A stretch of 64,000 nucleotides of DNA from Ryuthela nishihirai (GCA_038380435.1 JAWZYU010000034.1:6120704-6184703); one strand, 5' to 3'. Shown: positions 33,115-45,686, counted from the first letter of the stretch. Notes: generated by a model from the sequence alone, not told the origin. Made by a program: numbers and translations.

Positions 33115-34876
33115 GTTGCTGAACCCAAATTTTTTTAATGGGGTGTTGAATCAAAATTTTTTAGTGGGTTTCTGAACCTAAGTTCTTTTATGGGTGAGGG
33201 ATGCTGAACCTAAGCTTTTTTATTGGTGAGGGATGCTGAACCTAAGTTCTTTTATGGGTGAGGGATGCTGAACCTAAGTTCTTTTATGGGTGAGGGATGC
33301 TGAACCTAAGTTCTTTTATGGGTGGGGGATGCTGAACCTAAGTTCTTTTATGGGTGGGGGATGCTGAACCTAAGTTCTTTTATGGTGAGGAATGCTGAAC
33401 CTAAGTTCTTTTATGGGTGAGGGATGCTGAACCTAAGTTCTATTATGGGTGGGGGATGCTGAACCTAAGTTCTTTTATGGGTGAGGGATGCTGAACCTAA
33501 GTTCTTTTATGGGTGGGGGATGCTGAACCTAAGTTCTTTTATGGGTGAGGGATGCTGAACCTAAGTTCTATTATGGGTGGGGGATGCTGAACCTAAGTTC
33601 TTTTATGGGTGAGGGATGCTGAACCTAAATTATTTTATGGGTGAGGGATGCTGAACCTAAGTTCTTTTATGGGTGAGGGATGCTGAACCTAAGTTCTTTT
33701 ATGGGTGGGGGATGCTGAACCTAAGTTCTTTTATGGGTGGGGGATGCTGAACCTAAGTTCTTTTATGGTGAGGAATGCTGAACCTAAGTTCTTTTATGGG
33801 TGAGGGATGCTGAACCTAAGTTCTATTATGGGTGGGGGATGCTGAACCTAAGTTCTTTTATGGGTGAGGGATGCTGAACCTAAGTTCTTTTATGGGTGAG
33901 GGATGCTGAACCTAAGTTCTATTATGGGTGGGGGATGCTGAACCTAAGTTCTTTTATGGGTGAGGGATGCTGAACCTAAGTTATTTTATGGGTGAGGGAT
34001 GCTGAACCTAAGTTCTTTTATGGGTGAGGGATGCTGAACCTAAGTTCTTTTATGGGTGAGGGATGCTGAACCTAAGTTCTTTTATGGGTGGGGGATGCTG
34101 AACCTGAGTTATTTTATGGGTGAGGGATGCTGAACCTAAGTTCTTTTATGGGTGAGGGATGCTGAACCTAAGTTCTTTTATGGGTGAGGGATGCTGAACC
34201 TAAGTTCTATTATGGGTGGGGGATGCTGAACCTAAGTTCTTTTATGGGTGAGGGATGCTGAACCTAAGTTCTTTTATGGGTGAGGGATGCTGAACCTAAG
34301 TTCTCTTATGGGTGGGGGATGCTGAACCTAAGTTCTTTTATGGGTGAGGGATGCTGAACCTAAGTTCTATTATGGGTGGGGGATGCTGAACCTAAGTTCT
34401 TTTATGGGTGAGGGATGCTGAACCTAAGTTCTTTAATGGGTGAGGGATGCTGAACCTAAGTTCTCTTATGGGTGAGGGATGCTGAACCTAAGTTCTTTAA
34501 TGGGTGAGGGATGCTGAACCTAAGTTCTCTTATGGGTGAGGGATGCTGAACCTAAGTTCTCTTATGGGTGAGGGATGCTGAACCTAAGTTCTTTTATGGG
34601 TGAGGGATGCTGAACCTAAGTTCTTTCATGGGTGAGGGATGCTGAACCTAAGTTCTTTTATGGGTGAGGGATGCTGAACCTAAGTTCTCTTATGGGTGAG
34701 GGATGCTGAACCTAAGTTCTTTTATGGGTGAGGGATGCTGAACCCAAGTTCTTTTATGGGTGAGGGATGCTGAACCTAAGTTCTTTCATGGGTGAGGGAT
34801 GCTGAACCTAAGTTCTTTTATGGGTGAGGGATGCTGAACCTAAGTTCTTTTATGGGTGAGGGATGCTGAACCTAAG
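33115..34876. repeat. 32-bp minisatellite, about 54 units
   Basis: Period-32 unit of the type GGGTGAGGGATGCTGAACCT-AAGTTCTTTTAT. The first few units (33115-33200) are diverged, later ones nearly identical. Sub-types GGGTGAGGG and GGGTGGGGG, and TTCTTTTAT, TTCTATTAT and TTCTCTTAT, alternate in blocks that themselves repeat (33340-33480 resembles 33700-33860). Confidence 0.96.
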
Positions 34877-36151
34877 GGGTTTATGCTTAAACAACGCTAG
34901 CTCCGCAGGTGGCTCAGAAAACAAATATTGTAGAAAATAACTGATATTTTATTTGCTTTCTGATTAGTTTTTGCTTCATGTTTATCTTTTCTTACCATTC
35001 AGTAGAACTGGCATTCTACTGACTGGCAAGATGTTGATTATATCCACCGTAAAGATATTTTTAAAATATCGATAGCTAAAGACCATGGGCTTGTTAATTA
35101 ACAAATCAAAAATGAAAGTAAGGGAAATTTTATTTCGAGAACCTTCAGTGAATGTGAATCTTTAAAATCAACGTATAATAGTAACGTATAATAGTTCCTT
35201 TCTAAACAAGGAAGCTTATGGTCTCCATGGTTACGTGTTTTGTTTCGGTATTAGATATCATTTGTCTGTCTGAAAACAATATGACTCTAAACTTTATGAC
35301 TTTTCTTATTTCATTAGACTAAAATCACGTAAGAAAATAAATTAAAATCATTTGTTTCCACTGCGAATCCAAGGGGTCCAAGGGGTGTCATCCACCAACC
35401 ATTTGAGAATGCTTTTAATGGTAATTGAGCGAAGAAATATTATTATTATTATTATTATGAATTTCTCCACTGCATTTTTTCAGTAATATTTTAAAGATCT
35501 CTGTCAAGATTGATTTTTTTTATTTGAGAGCTCTGTTAGCCAAATGTCTTTTCTCGATCTTAATCACACAGTAGTTAAGGTACTCAATAAACCCATCAAC
35601 TCGGTATCTCTTGGTTAAATAATACGTTTAATGAATAGCATTTTACGTTACCTACATACATATTTAATAAGGGCGCAGCTTTAATCCACTGCCCGACCAA
35701 TAATATCCAGTGACACGCTCCAAGAGCGTTCACCCGACTTTATTGAAAAGTCTATCAAATGTTCTAGCTCCAAGAGTATAATAAACCATTTTACTTCCGA
35801 CTCTTTCAATGGTCAGGAAAGAAGTTGCTTTTTTAAATGTGCTGCACTCCCCATTTACTTTCCGCTGTAAGCACGCAGCAAATCCCGCGTCACGGTGTTA
35901 CACGATGCGCCGTCAGAGTTCCGCAGATCATCTGGGTCACACAACATTCTCGCCTAATAGAGCATACATCGGAGAGGCAACATGAAAGTCGGGGATAAGG
36001 ATATTATATTTTGACTTTGGAAGAAGAGATCGCATTGTGCTTGGCTTAGACTCTAGAATTGTTTATTATGATTTCGAAAGTTTAGAAGAATACTGCAAAC
36101 TTAATTTTGAGAATCATCACTGAATGTCACTATTTCAATGGCAAAAATCCA
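34877..36151. other. Spacer, no gene seen
   Basis: AT-rich with a TTA microsatellite near 35440 and a somewhat GC-richer patch near 35870-35990. No gene recognised. Confidence 0.5.
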
Positions 36152-36515
36152 GGGGGCGGGAGTGGCTCAGTCGTAGCTAGCCAGGCTCGTAAACTGCAGT
36201 TCCTAGTTTCGAGTCCCAGCTGGGTAAAACATCCCGCCCTGCAAACGTTCATTAGGGGTTACTGATGGGCTTGGAAACGCTGCTTTCCGTTGGATGGGAC
36301 GTAAAGCCGTGGCCCAGTGTGAGGAAGAGTCATACTCTGTGCACATTCAATAACACATTTGATGGCCTTGACAGGAGGCTACCCTCTATCTCCAAACAGC
36401 TGTCCAGTGGATCCCTCCCCCAACCTTCTTTGAGCCTTCGGGGTCCTTGTAACCTAGACATTTAGTCCATTGTGTTGAAAAAAGTAGCGCTGCGAGGAAA
36501 AACAATCCAATCCAA
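36152..36515 (+). mobile_element. SINE B, near full length
   Basis: Head with A box GTGGCTCAGTCG and a worn B box (GTTTCGAGTCC), then CGTTGGATGGGACGTAAAGC, the GCTGTCCAGTGGATCC block and an AACAATCCAATCCAAT tail. Confidence 0.9.
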
Positions 36516-37261
36516 TATATGAAAAAATAGCCTTTCGGAAATAAGACAACACACTAAATAAGCAATTATCTCCCTATGCTTATTGCATGCAAGTAAGGTG
36601 GTAACAAATACATTTTTTCTATACCGATGCAGAACAAAGTTTTCTAAAAAAATATTTCGAAAACGTGTTCTGGTGATTTCTCTTTACATCTAGACGCATT
36701 CCTTTACAATTCTTATCCAGACACGATTTGGTAGTGGTCATAGAGAAACAAATATTATCTACTGAATTATTACAAATAGTTTCAAAATAATTTTATAATG
36801 ATTCTAAAGGTAGAAATTTCTTATAAAGCACTAATAAGGGAAACCCATGGAAATATTTCTTACTGTCTTGCAATTCGGTCTATTTTTACTCCCATATTTA
36901 TTGTAGATTACTGTAAGAACTGGTATGGTTTAATGTAGCTCTAGAGAATACTGATTTGCTACTTTGAATCACAAAAAAATTGTTTTACTAAGAATTTAAA
37001 GTAGACACAGATGCGTTACCTCACATGGGAAACCTTTTGAAACATCTCTAGTATCTTGGTCTTGTTAAACGAAAATTCAGAGGAAGAAATATGGGAAACC
37101 TCATTTCTGGAAAGCTTGTCCTTTGGGTTTCTTTGTAGCCAAGCGGTTATCACGTTTGGCTCCTGATAGTAGTAGCATAAATGAGTGTTCTGAGCCAGTA
37201 AATGGGTCCAGAGAATTCTGTGAAAATCCATGCGAAAAGTTATGGGGGATGAGGAAAAAAG
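36516..37261. other. Spacer, no gene seen
   Basis: AT-rich; nothing recognised. Confidence 0.5.
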
Positions 37262-37740
37262 TATGTTTTTTGTAGGTTTTTGTGAAAATATGTGTGAAAA
37301 TTAGAAAAAAACGGGGGTATTTTTTAGCATGTGAAAAACTAATTTAAGTTTTTTTTAAAGATGAGGTTTAAATTAATTTGTGAATTAGTTTACATGGATT
37401 AGTTTGAAATGAGGTGTGTGTGTATATGAGATACAATTGATGTGGTTTGTTGAGTTATCATACACTTCAGTGGATTATTCGATTGTAAAAAGCCATGGAA
37501 ATCGGTGTTGTTTTTTGTGAAAATATATGTGAAAATCAGAAAAAACCGGGATGTTTCATGTGAAAAAAAGGTAATTTAAGTTTTTCGGGCAGACGAGATA
37601 TTTACAAATTTTCACAAAAATGAGGTGTGTGTGTGTGAAAGAGATAAAAAATGATGTGGTTTGTTGAGTTATCATACACTTCACTGGATTATTCGGTTGT
37701 AGAAAGCCAGGTAAATCGGAGAATTTGACAAATCGAGACA
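37262..37740. repeat. Tandem duplication (~240 bp x 2)
   Basis: Copies begin near 37262 and 37508. Both carry TTTTGTGAAAATAT, TGTGAAAATCAGAAAAAA-like, GATGTGGTTTGTTGAGTTAT and GGATTATTCGGTTGTA-like blocks in the same order. Confidence 0.8.
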
Positions 37741-37948
37741 GTTTTGAGAAATTTGTTTGAAACATATGACAAAATCAACCGGTAAAATCACATTTTCGGG
37801 GACGGGGTCTGATGAAAAGATAGACTTTGAATATCTGTGAATGTATGAAGAGAGGGTAATAGATGGAAAAAAAAAATTTTTGAAGTTAAAAGTAATTTAG
37901 GTTATTTTTTTTTAAATAGTCGGAAAGAATTTGAAGTGAAAAGTGATA

Positions 37949-38150
37949 CCTTAACTGGCATAGTGGTTAGGCAGCTAGCGACTGTTCCAGCAAGGCAAAC
38001 TTTGTGTGTTGTGTTAGCTCTAACTAAGGCAGTGGTCAGCAGTGACTTCGGTCTTAGTAGGGCATGTCCTTGTATGAGAAGGCCTGTAAAAGCTAGCAGT
38101 AGCTTCTAGGATTCTTCTCTGTCCTATATGTCGCAAATAAAAAAAAATGT
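37949..38150 (+). mobile_element. Possible SINE-like element
   Basis: Starts with CTGGCATAGTGGTTAGGC, similar to a tRNA A box, and ends in GCAAATAAAAAAAA. I see no convincing B box or target duplication, and no second copy in the window. Confidence 0.25.
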
Positions 38151-38351
38151 AGGTTAGAATAATTTTGAACATGTATGAAGTTTGCAAAGAGAGAGAAGAG
38201 TTCTATGTTATCGTGCTAAACGGAAATCAGTCTCGATCTCTACAAAAGAACAACGGGGTCGAGATTTACTTTCATTGAACTAAATGGTTCAAGAAGTTGC
38301 ACTTCGAGCCAGTATTCATTCCGAATATCTTATTCGGTTCGATGCACGGCC

Positions 38352-39775
38352 CTTCTCCCTCTGTCCCCTCCTCCCCTATGCCCTCTCTTCCTCTCTCTCT
38401 CCCCTCCTCCCCTCTGCCCCCTTTTCTCTTTCTGTCCCCTCCTTCCTTCTGCCCTCTCTTCCTCTCTGTTCCCTCCTCCCCTCTGCCCTCTCTTCCTCTC
38501 TCTGTCCCCTCCTCCCCTATGTCCTCTCTTCCTCTCTCTCTCCCCTCCTCCCCTCTGCCCCTTTTCTCTCTCTGTCACCTCCCCCCCTCTGCCCCCTCTT
38601 CCTCTCTCTGTCCCCTCCTCCCCTATGCCCTCTCTTCCTCTCTCTGTCCCCTCCTCCCCTCTGCCCTCTCTTCCTCTCTCTGTTCCCTCCTCCCCTCTGC
38701 CCTCTCTTCCTCTCTGTCCCCTCCTCCCCTCTGCCCTCTCTTCCTCTCTGTCACCTCCTCCCCTCTGCCCCCTCTTCCTCTCTCTGTTCCCTCCTCCCCT
38801 CTGCCCTCTCTTCCTCCCTCTCTCCCCTCCTCCCCTCCTCCCCTCTGCCCTCTCTTCCTCCCTCTCTCCCCTCCTCCCCTCCTCCCCTCTGCCCTCTCTT
38901 CCTGTCTCTGTCCCCTCCTAACCTCTGCCCTGTCTTCCTCTCTCTGTCCCCCCTCCCCTCTGCCCTCTCTTCCTCTCTCTGTCCCCTCCTAACCTCTGCC
39001 CTCTCTTCCTCTCTGTCAACTCCTCCCCTCTGCCCCTCTTCCTCTCTCTGTTCCCTCCTCCCCTCTGCCCTCTCTTCCTCCCTCTCTCCCCTCCTCCCCT
39101 CTGCCCTCTCTTCCTCTCTCTGTCCCCTCCTAACCTCTGCCCTCTCTGTCCCCCCTCCCCTCTGCCCTCTCTGTCCCCTCCTCCCTCTGCCCTCTCTTCC
39201 TCCCTCTCTCCCCTCCTCCCCTCTGCCCTCTCTTCCTCTCTCTGTCCCCCTCCCCTCTGCCCTCTCTCTCCCCTCCTCCCCTCTGCCCCCTCTTTCTCTC
39301 TGTCCCCTCCTAACCTCTGCCCTCTCTTCCTCTCTCTGTCCCCCCTCCCCTCTGCCCTCTCTTCCTCTCTCTCCCCTCCTCCCCTCTGCCCTCTCTTCCT
39401 CTCTCTGTCCCCTCCTCCCCTCTGCCCCCTTTTCTCTCTTTGTCACCTCCTCCCCTCTGCTCTCTCTTCCTCTCTCTGTCCCCTCCTCCCCTCTGCCCTC
39501 TCTTCCTCTCTCTGTCCCCTCCTCCCCTCTGCCCCCTCTTCCTCTCTCTGTCCCCTCCTCCCCTCTGCCCTCTCTTCCTCTCTCAGTCGCCTCCTCCCCT
39601 CTGCCCTCTCTTCCTGTCTCTGTCGCCTCCTCCCCTCTGCCCTCTCTTAATGTCTCTGTCTCCTCCTCCCCTCTGCCCTCTCTTCCTGTCTCTGTCTCCT
39701 CCTTCCCTCTGCCCTCTCTTCCTATCTCTCTCCCCTCCTCCTCTCTGCCATCTCTTCCTCTCTCTCCTCCCCCCC
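38352..39775. repeat. Pyrimidine-rich minisatellite (~35-bp period)
   Basis: About 1.4 kb in which one strand is almost all C and T, interrupted by regular single G (CTCTGCCC and CTCTGTCC). The loose unit is CCTCCTCCCCTCTGCCCTCT followed by CTTCCTCTCTCTGTC. The long open frames through here on both strands come from the lack of stop codons in such sequence; they encode only Ser/Pro/Leu or Arg/Glu/Gly repeats and are not called genes. Confidence 0.95.
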
Positions 39776-39990
39776 AGATCCCCCGAAAGAGTTCTCATGT
39801 ACTCAGATCCTCCCCTCAGATCCCCCAAAGAGTACTCATGTACTCAGATCCTCCCCCCAGATCCCCAAAGAGTTCTCATGTTCTCAGATCCTCCTCAAGA
39901 TCCCCCAAAGCCCCCTCGTGTACTCAGATCCTCCTCCCATATCCCCCCAAAGAGTTCTCATGTACTCAGATCCTACACCCCAGATCCCAA
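39776..39990. repeat. ~41-bp tandem repeat, 5 units
   Basis: Units start at AGATCCCC near 39776, 39818, 39859, 39898 and 39940, carrying AAAGAGTTCTCATGTACTCA and AGATCCTCC. It abuts the pyrimidine tract directly. Confidence 0.9.
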
Positions 39991-40022
39991 TTGTCGTATC
40001 CCCCTAGTTGTCATTATCCATC

Positions 40023-40245
40023 CAATTGTCGTATCTTCCCAGTTGTCGTATCCATTGAATTGCAATCCACCCAATTGTCGTATCTTCCCAGTTGTCGTAT
40101 CCATTGTATTGCAATCCACCCAATTGTCGTATCTTCCCAGTTGTCGTATCCATTGAATTGCAATCCACCCAATTGTCGTATCTTCCCAGTTGTCGTATCC
40201 ATTGAATTGCAATCCACCCAATTGTAGTCCACTCAATTGTCATAA
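40023..40245. repeat. 49-bp tandem repeat, 4 units plus partial
   Basis: CAATTGTCGTATCTTCCCAG starts units at 40023, 40072, 40121 and 40170, with a partial at 40219: an exact 49-bp period. It contains the sub-repeat TTGTCGTATC. Confidence 0.95.
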
Positions 40246-41061
40246 AATTGTTCATATGATCAGTGCAGTTGACTCATTTCATTACGCTATCATGCGATGG
40301 ATGAACCTTTCCGTATTCATTCGAAATTTCGAACTCAATTTTCTTCTTAAAGCATAAAACATTTTTATTTTTTCAGTGTATAGACAGGAAACAAGATCCC
40401 GGAGGCTGAGGGAATGTTGTGGGAAGAGGACTGACTGGACAGCTGTTAGCGAAGAGATGATAGTTAACAGGACCGGATCCAGAAATAATAAAGGGGGAGA
40501 GATCTTAAACACAATCAAATCGAAATAATGTAAAGGATGGGGGAATGCAAGAGACTGGATTTCCAATGCATCATAACATTCTCCCTCAATTTTTGAGATC
40601 TTCCTTAAATATTTCTCGAAAAATGCATGAAATATAAATATGTTTAATAATGTTTGCCTCTGTTACCATTACTAGCATTCTGAAAGTGAGGGGGGCATGC
40701 TTCCCCCTAGATCAGGCCCTGGTGATTTAAATCCTCATGCTCTTTAAGGCGCACAGGATATGGCTCTCTTGTACATTGAGTCAAGGCTTAAAGTCTGATT
40801 TATGGACTGCGGCTTTCCCGAGCTATTATTATTCATCCCTTGGTTGCCCAGCACACTTGGTTCATGCTCGGGATTGAAATAACATTTACAGTGTTCAGGT
40901 CAGTCTCAGTGGCAATTTAAATTCTGAATTTGCTTATAACCGTGAAAAATGCAAAATATAATAGAAAAATGGGTTATGGTCGGTAAACAATTCATATCTT
41001 GAGCACGAAAGTATAGAATAATTCCCAAGTACTTCATTAAACGATTATGATATGATATATG
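40246..41061. other. Spacer with one SINE B fragment
   Basis: No gene. A worn SINE B 3' fragment lies at 40383-40458 on the minus strand (GATCCCGGAGGCTGAGG ... GGACAGCTGTTAGCG). Confidence 0.55.
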
Positions 41062-41175
41062 CATATGGCCAAGTGGTTACAGTGCTTGTCTATGGATAAA
41101 AGTGACTGGGTTCAAACCACTACTGAAAATTTATTTTCCTGAGTTCTCGGCTTGCTCAGACTTCTATGGTGTATT
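41062..41175 (+). mobile_element. Worn SINE A
   Basis: ATGGCCAAGTGGTTACAGTG and GGGTTCAAACC match a decayed tRNA-like head; CTGAGTTCTCGG and CTTCTATGGTGTATTAAA match the linker and start of the body. The 3' hairpin is missing. Confidence 0.6.
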
Positions 41176-42059
41176 AAATTAACTTACTATGATGTTATTA
41201 TTTAACTATGATGTATTAATCCCTAAAGGCTTTTGTCGGAGTTCTGAGTCAAGAAACTGCTTAAGGTTAATTTGTTCTTTCCTTATCATTACAAGTTATG
41301 GTTTTCACAATGTTACGATAATCTCTAACGCAACTCTTCATTACTCTCACACGCGAGAACTTCTCGAGTGAGAGGTTATGAAATTTTAGTGTTAACAATT
41401 TTGCTTCTTTTCCCATTTATTTCAAAACCTTATGAACTTTATATGACATGTAATAGCAAATTCATTGTAAAAGTATATGTCGTTTTGTGTTGATTAAACT
41501 GTTAATATTATTATGAAAAATTTACTGGGGGATAGAATGTCCTAAACACACCTTTGTTTTCGAATGTTTATCTGTTCTGTCGATTTCAAGCCAAGAATTA
41601 ATTAAACATGTATTAATTTTAACATTCATTCTAAAGTATTTTTTAATCAGATTTCAAAATTTTATTTTCTGTTATGAATTATCTGAAAGCATTCAACTAG
41701 AAATTGTATGAGAATATGGCTTACTGATAAATTGAAAGAAACTAAATATTTGTGAATTATTTAATTATAATCTCATTTTAATTACTATTTCAGCACTTGT
41801 TACACATCTTAACGAGAATATTTGATATTTTAAAATCAATATGTCACAACCAAGTTCTTCACCTTAATGATCATTTCACGTCTTTTTGGTATATGTTTTA
41901 CCTATTTTCTTATTGTTTTTCCTTGTGATATGTCTGTTTGTTTATCGATTATGTGACAAACACACAAACCGACAAATGATGTTACTTTGCGTGGTAAAGT
42001 GTCACAAATTTCCTGTACATATGTAAAACAAAATAATAAGCTGAGAAATACTAGTTGTG
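41176..42059. other. AT-rich spacer, no gene seen
   Basis: No matched repeat; only short open frames. Confidence 0.5.
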
Positions 42060-42125
42060 CTATGAGTCGGATTCGAACCCACATCTTCCAGTAACCGGCA
42101 AGGTATGCTAACAATTACACCATCA
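42060..42125 (-). other. tRNA-like sequence, probably a relic
   Basis: On the minus strand TGGTGTAATTGTTAGCA resembles an A box and GGGTTCGAATCC is a good B box at normal spacing. The acceptor and anticodon stems do not pair, so I do not call a functional tRNA. Confidence 0.4.
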
Positions 42126-42536
42126 ACTACTAACCTTTCTTCTTCAGCTAATATGATTTAGCTTTCCCGCATTTTTATTTGATTCCAATAGTGGCGCCAT
42201 CTATCGGTACGTGGTAACTATGTTGTCTCTTAAAGCTGAATTTTAATATTTGTCATTCGTGACAATTTTTTTCAGCTTATTATTTCATGTGTCACTTTGT
42301 GTTCTTCTCAAGGCAATTGTTCCACCAAACGTACTACATTCTGCATTAAATGAATACTTGGGTGTCAGAAGCGTTATGGAATGCAAAAATCCCCCCCCCC
42401 CCACAAATTTTCTACCCATAAAAAAGGAGATATATGCAAATCGTTCTTCCATCTTCCGAATATGAGCATCCACAGTTAGGTTGTCAAATGAAAGCTTATC
42501 TTGTGGGGAGTGTCGTAATCGTATGCCTTTGGATCC

Positions 42537-42925
42537 TGGGGCGGGCGTGGCTCAGTCGGTAGCGTGCCAGGCTCGTAATCTGTACTTCTCAGGTTCGAGT
42601 CCCAGCAGGGTCAGAGTTGAGATTTATCTCCGCAAAATTCCCCGCCCTGCCCACGGTCAGTAGGGGACACCGATGGGCTTGGAAAGGCCGCCGTCCGTCG
42701 GATGGGACGTTAAGCCGTGGCCCCGTGTGCAGGAGAGCCATACCCTGTGCACATTAAAGAACACGCTGGATGGCCTTGACGGGAGGCTACCATCTGTCTC
42801 CCAACAGCTGTTCCAGTGGGTCCCCTCCCCAAACCTTCTCTGAGACTTCGGGGTCCATGTGACCTGGCCATTTAGCCCATGGTGTGCAAAAAAGTGCCGC
42901 TCAGAGGTAAAACAACCCAACCCAA
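42537..42925 (+). mobile_element. SINE B, full length with exact target duplication
   Basis: Reference copy of SINE B, 389 bp. A box TGGCTCAGTCGG at 42548-42559 and B box GGTTCGAGTCC at 42592-42602 form a tRNA-like pol III promoter. The body carries CCGTCCGTCGGATGGGACGT and AAAGTGCCGCTCAGAGGTAA and ends in AACAACCCAACC. An 11-bp direct repeat CCTTTGGATCC flanks it (42526-42536 and 42926-42936), proving retroposition. Confidence 0.96.
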
Positions 42926-42936
42926 CCTTTGGATCC

Positions 42937-43631
42937 GGTTTCGCCATTTTTGTCTACATCCTCCAACTGGCCCCATTTCGAAATGAAATGCCTCCTTTTG
43001 CCTTTTCCTCTCTCTCGATCCTTTGTTTCTCCCTCCTGACCTGTTTCCATGAGAAAAAAAAGAAGAGGAGCTAGGCAGACTTCTCGAAAGTTCCATAGCA
43101 CCGCTTCCGCTCTCCATTTCCATCTGCATACGAATGCTGTTCTTGTCACGTGCACGGCAAGTCACGCCACTAGGTCAAGATCCCATCGGGTGATGTCCCT
43201 TTGGGCAAGTGGTTCACGAATAAGAGAACTCTGAAGTTCACAAACAAAGGGGAAGACATAGAAGTACCGAACTGAAATTGTAGTGCAGCGCCACCTAACG
43301 TAAGGTCCGAATTACTCATTTTCTCTCTGCTCTCGTCATTTTAAGACCGCCATTAATCTGTCTCCTTTCGTAGCTTTCAACAGAAGATAGAATTGATATG
43401 GCGTTTAATTTCTTTATTTAATCTAGTGATTTGACAAATTACGAATTATTAAAACAAATTGCAACCACAACAAATTACGAGTGAAGGACAATAAGAATAA
43501 GATAAAAAGAGAAATGAAATTTGACAATTAACTACCACCTATTTTATAAAACTATTTGATTAAATTACTTTTAGTTCCTTCAATCCCACCGACAGGGTAG
43601 CAGACATGAAGCGGTATATCACGGATGTATT
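42937..43631. other. Spacer, no gene seen
   Basis: Short open frames on both strands (up to 97 codons, partly in the SINE) without motifs. No matched repeat. Confidence 0.45.
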
Positions 43632-45014
43632 TCAACAATATGTCCATCCTTTATAAGAAAAACAAATTTTGCTGAGATTAGTTGTCCACGAATATGCAAA
43701 ACATTTAGTTCTTGCAAAAAAAAAATATTGAGATATGCTGTTGATGTCGCTTGGTTTGTTACTAACAGACAACTTCATAAAGATTTGGGCATCGACAACG
43801 TATATACCCATATTAAATGCATCACAAAATGGTTCCTTGAGGTCGTTAATCATTAGTTGACAAAGTTTTAAAGCATTTAATAGTCCTATTCTGTCATTTT
43901 TAGTTCGCTGTAGAATTTCTGAAAGAAGCTTTCTCCTGTATCGCCTTTTTAAACTTACAAGCACGCCTTGATCCATTGGTTGCCCTAAAGACGTTACATT
44001 AGGTGGCAAAACATGGCTTTCATTTGTCAGAAATGAGTTCGCTTGGGTGTGTTGGGGCATTGTCGAGAATGAGTAGGGCCTTTACAGGCATTTTAAGACC
44101 TGTCAAGTGGTGTTTTACTTTTGGAACAAATTCTGCAAAGAATCATTCCTTAAAAAAATACGAGTCCATCGAAGCAGATTTTTTAGCTTTGTAGTAAACT
44201 AGCTGATCAGCTAAATTTAAATGCTTGAATGCTCGAGGTTTTGCTGATTTCCCAATTACAAAAAGAGGAAGTTTGTGCGTACCTGCAGCATTTCTATACA
44301 CAGCCACAATGATCCTTTCTTTGTTTGTTTCCTGATGATGAGGATGATGAGGTTTCTTGCGCTGTCAGAAACGTTTTCGTTAGAAGAAGTTTAAAATTTA
44401 ACCCAGTCTCGTCTACATTGTAGATTTGTTCTGCTTCTTCTTTAATAAGGAGTAAAAGTTTCTCTGAAAATTCATTTGCTGCTAAAGTATCAGCTGACAA
44501 TTTCTCACAACAAACGCCAAGGTAATGAACACCATACCGTTTTTTCCAGCGAAAAAACCATCCCTCTCTTACTGAAAAATCTCCCCCATTAGCGATTTTA
44601 GAATGAAGGATTAATGTTTTTTCTTTCAAGATTGGCCCACTGATTGTCTTCCTTTTCAAAGCTCTTGTATGAGCCATAACCAAAGTGCATCACCGACAAT
44701 TTCATTTTTCGGCTTTTTAAGAGTGCACCGAGAAGAAAGCGTTTTTTGACTCGACTTGAATGAAAATGACTTGAGTGTAAAGATTTTCCATCCCTTCTGC
44801 AGTCATTCACCGTGCTTTTACCAACACCTAGTTCATCACAAATATGCATTACTGGATCACCTTTGTATATACGTTTTAACGCTTTTAATTTCATCTCCAT
44901 CGTAACGACATTACGCTTACGTTTGCACCCATTCATTTTGTACCACACAATAATTGATAGATCACAACACATACTCCTGTATACGCGCAGTACATTGTGC
45001 ACTGCAATATTCAC
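43632..45014 (-). pseudogene. pogo/Tigger (jerky-like) transposase relic
   Basis: Starts near 44940 with KRKRNVVTMEMKLKALKRI, a Psq/CENP-B-type helix-turn-helix, then a second CENP-B-like DNA-binding part (GWFFRWKKRYGVHYLG). The DDE domain follows: IYNVDETGLNFKLL (first Asp), LLILDNAPTHP (second catalytic block, about 44030-44062) and LPPNVTSLGQPMDQGVLVSLKRRYRRKLL. The frame shifts near 44330, where a CAT-rich microsatellite of about 25 bp interrupts the expected reading, and a TGA near 44145 stands where Trp is usual. The family moves by cut-and-paste into TA sites. Terminal repeats were not located. Confidence 0.88.
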
Positions 45015-45686
45015 AACGAGGAACTGAAGAAAATATGAACTCTACTATAAACAAAACACTCGGCGACTTGCTTCCGCTTCTTGCAACGACCGGTTAAAGC
45101 GCAGGCCGGTTGAGCCAAGACTGGATAAGAGAGAATCTACCGTAGTTTGTTTTAAGAACCCTTAATTATTATTATGCAATATCTACTAATATTTACAAAA
45201 ACAAAGTAAAATAAATTTTTCTCCCCACATTTCAAAAATATTCCTTGTACAATAGATTCGAACTTGATATCAACGGAAATAAAAAAGTAAAATGTAATTG
45301 TTTTCCTGCTAATTAAATATAATTAACACTTCACCACAATAGTGAATAGGGTATTCAAACGTGTTCCGTTTTTTAAAATCAATGAAAAATACAACGAAAC
45401 TATTTTTCTTCAAATGAAAACATTTCTCAGAACATAGTACGCATCAGAAACCTCGGGATCATGAGGGAATTTTTTAGAAATAGGCACATTTCCTTGTTTC
45501 ATCTTGCATGCGGAACACTTTCATGGAATTATTTTGTTTTTCGTTCCATACTTCACTTCTGCTTACATGAAACAACTTGCTTTGTAACAATGGGAAAAAG
45601 TTATTATTATTTAACATCAGATAAACAACATTAACTTTCTTTTCTTTGAATCCTAATCTAAATAGCGAAAGCGATTGGCTAATACT

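Noticed and set aside
33115..34876. CRISPR-like regular 32-bp repeats
   Set aside because: Units are directly adjacent with no unique spacers, and the DNA is eukaryotic; it is a minisatellite.
38284..40227. 647-codon open frame and its antisense partners (231 codons and others)
   Set aside because: They run through three tandem repeats with stop-poor C/T-rich sequence and encode only Ser/Pro/Leu or Arg/Glu/Gly repeats, open in several frames at once.
42548..42610. tRNA gene
   Set aside because: Good A and B boxes but the acceptor and anticodon stems do not pair, and the sequence continues into a SINE body with target duplications.
42872..43165. 97-codon minus-strand frame
   Set aside because: Partly antisense to SINE B and without any motif.
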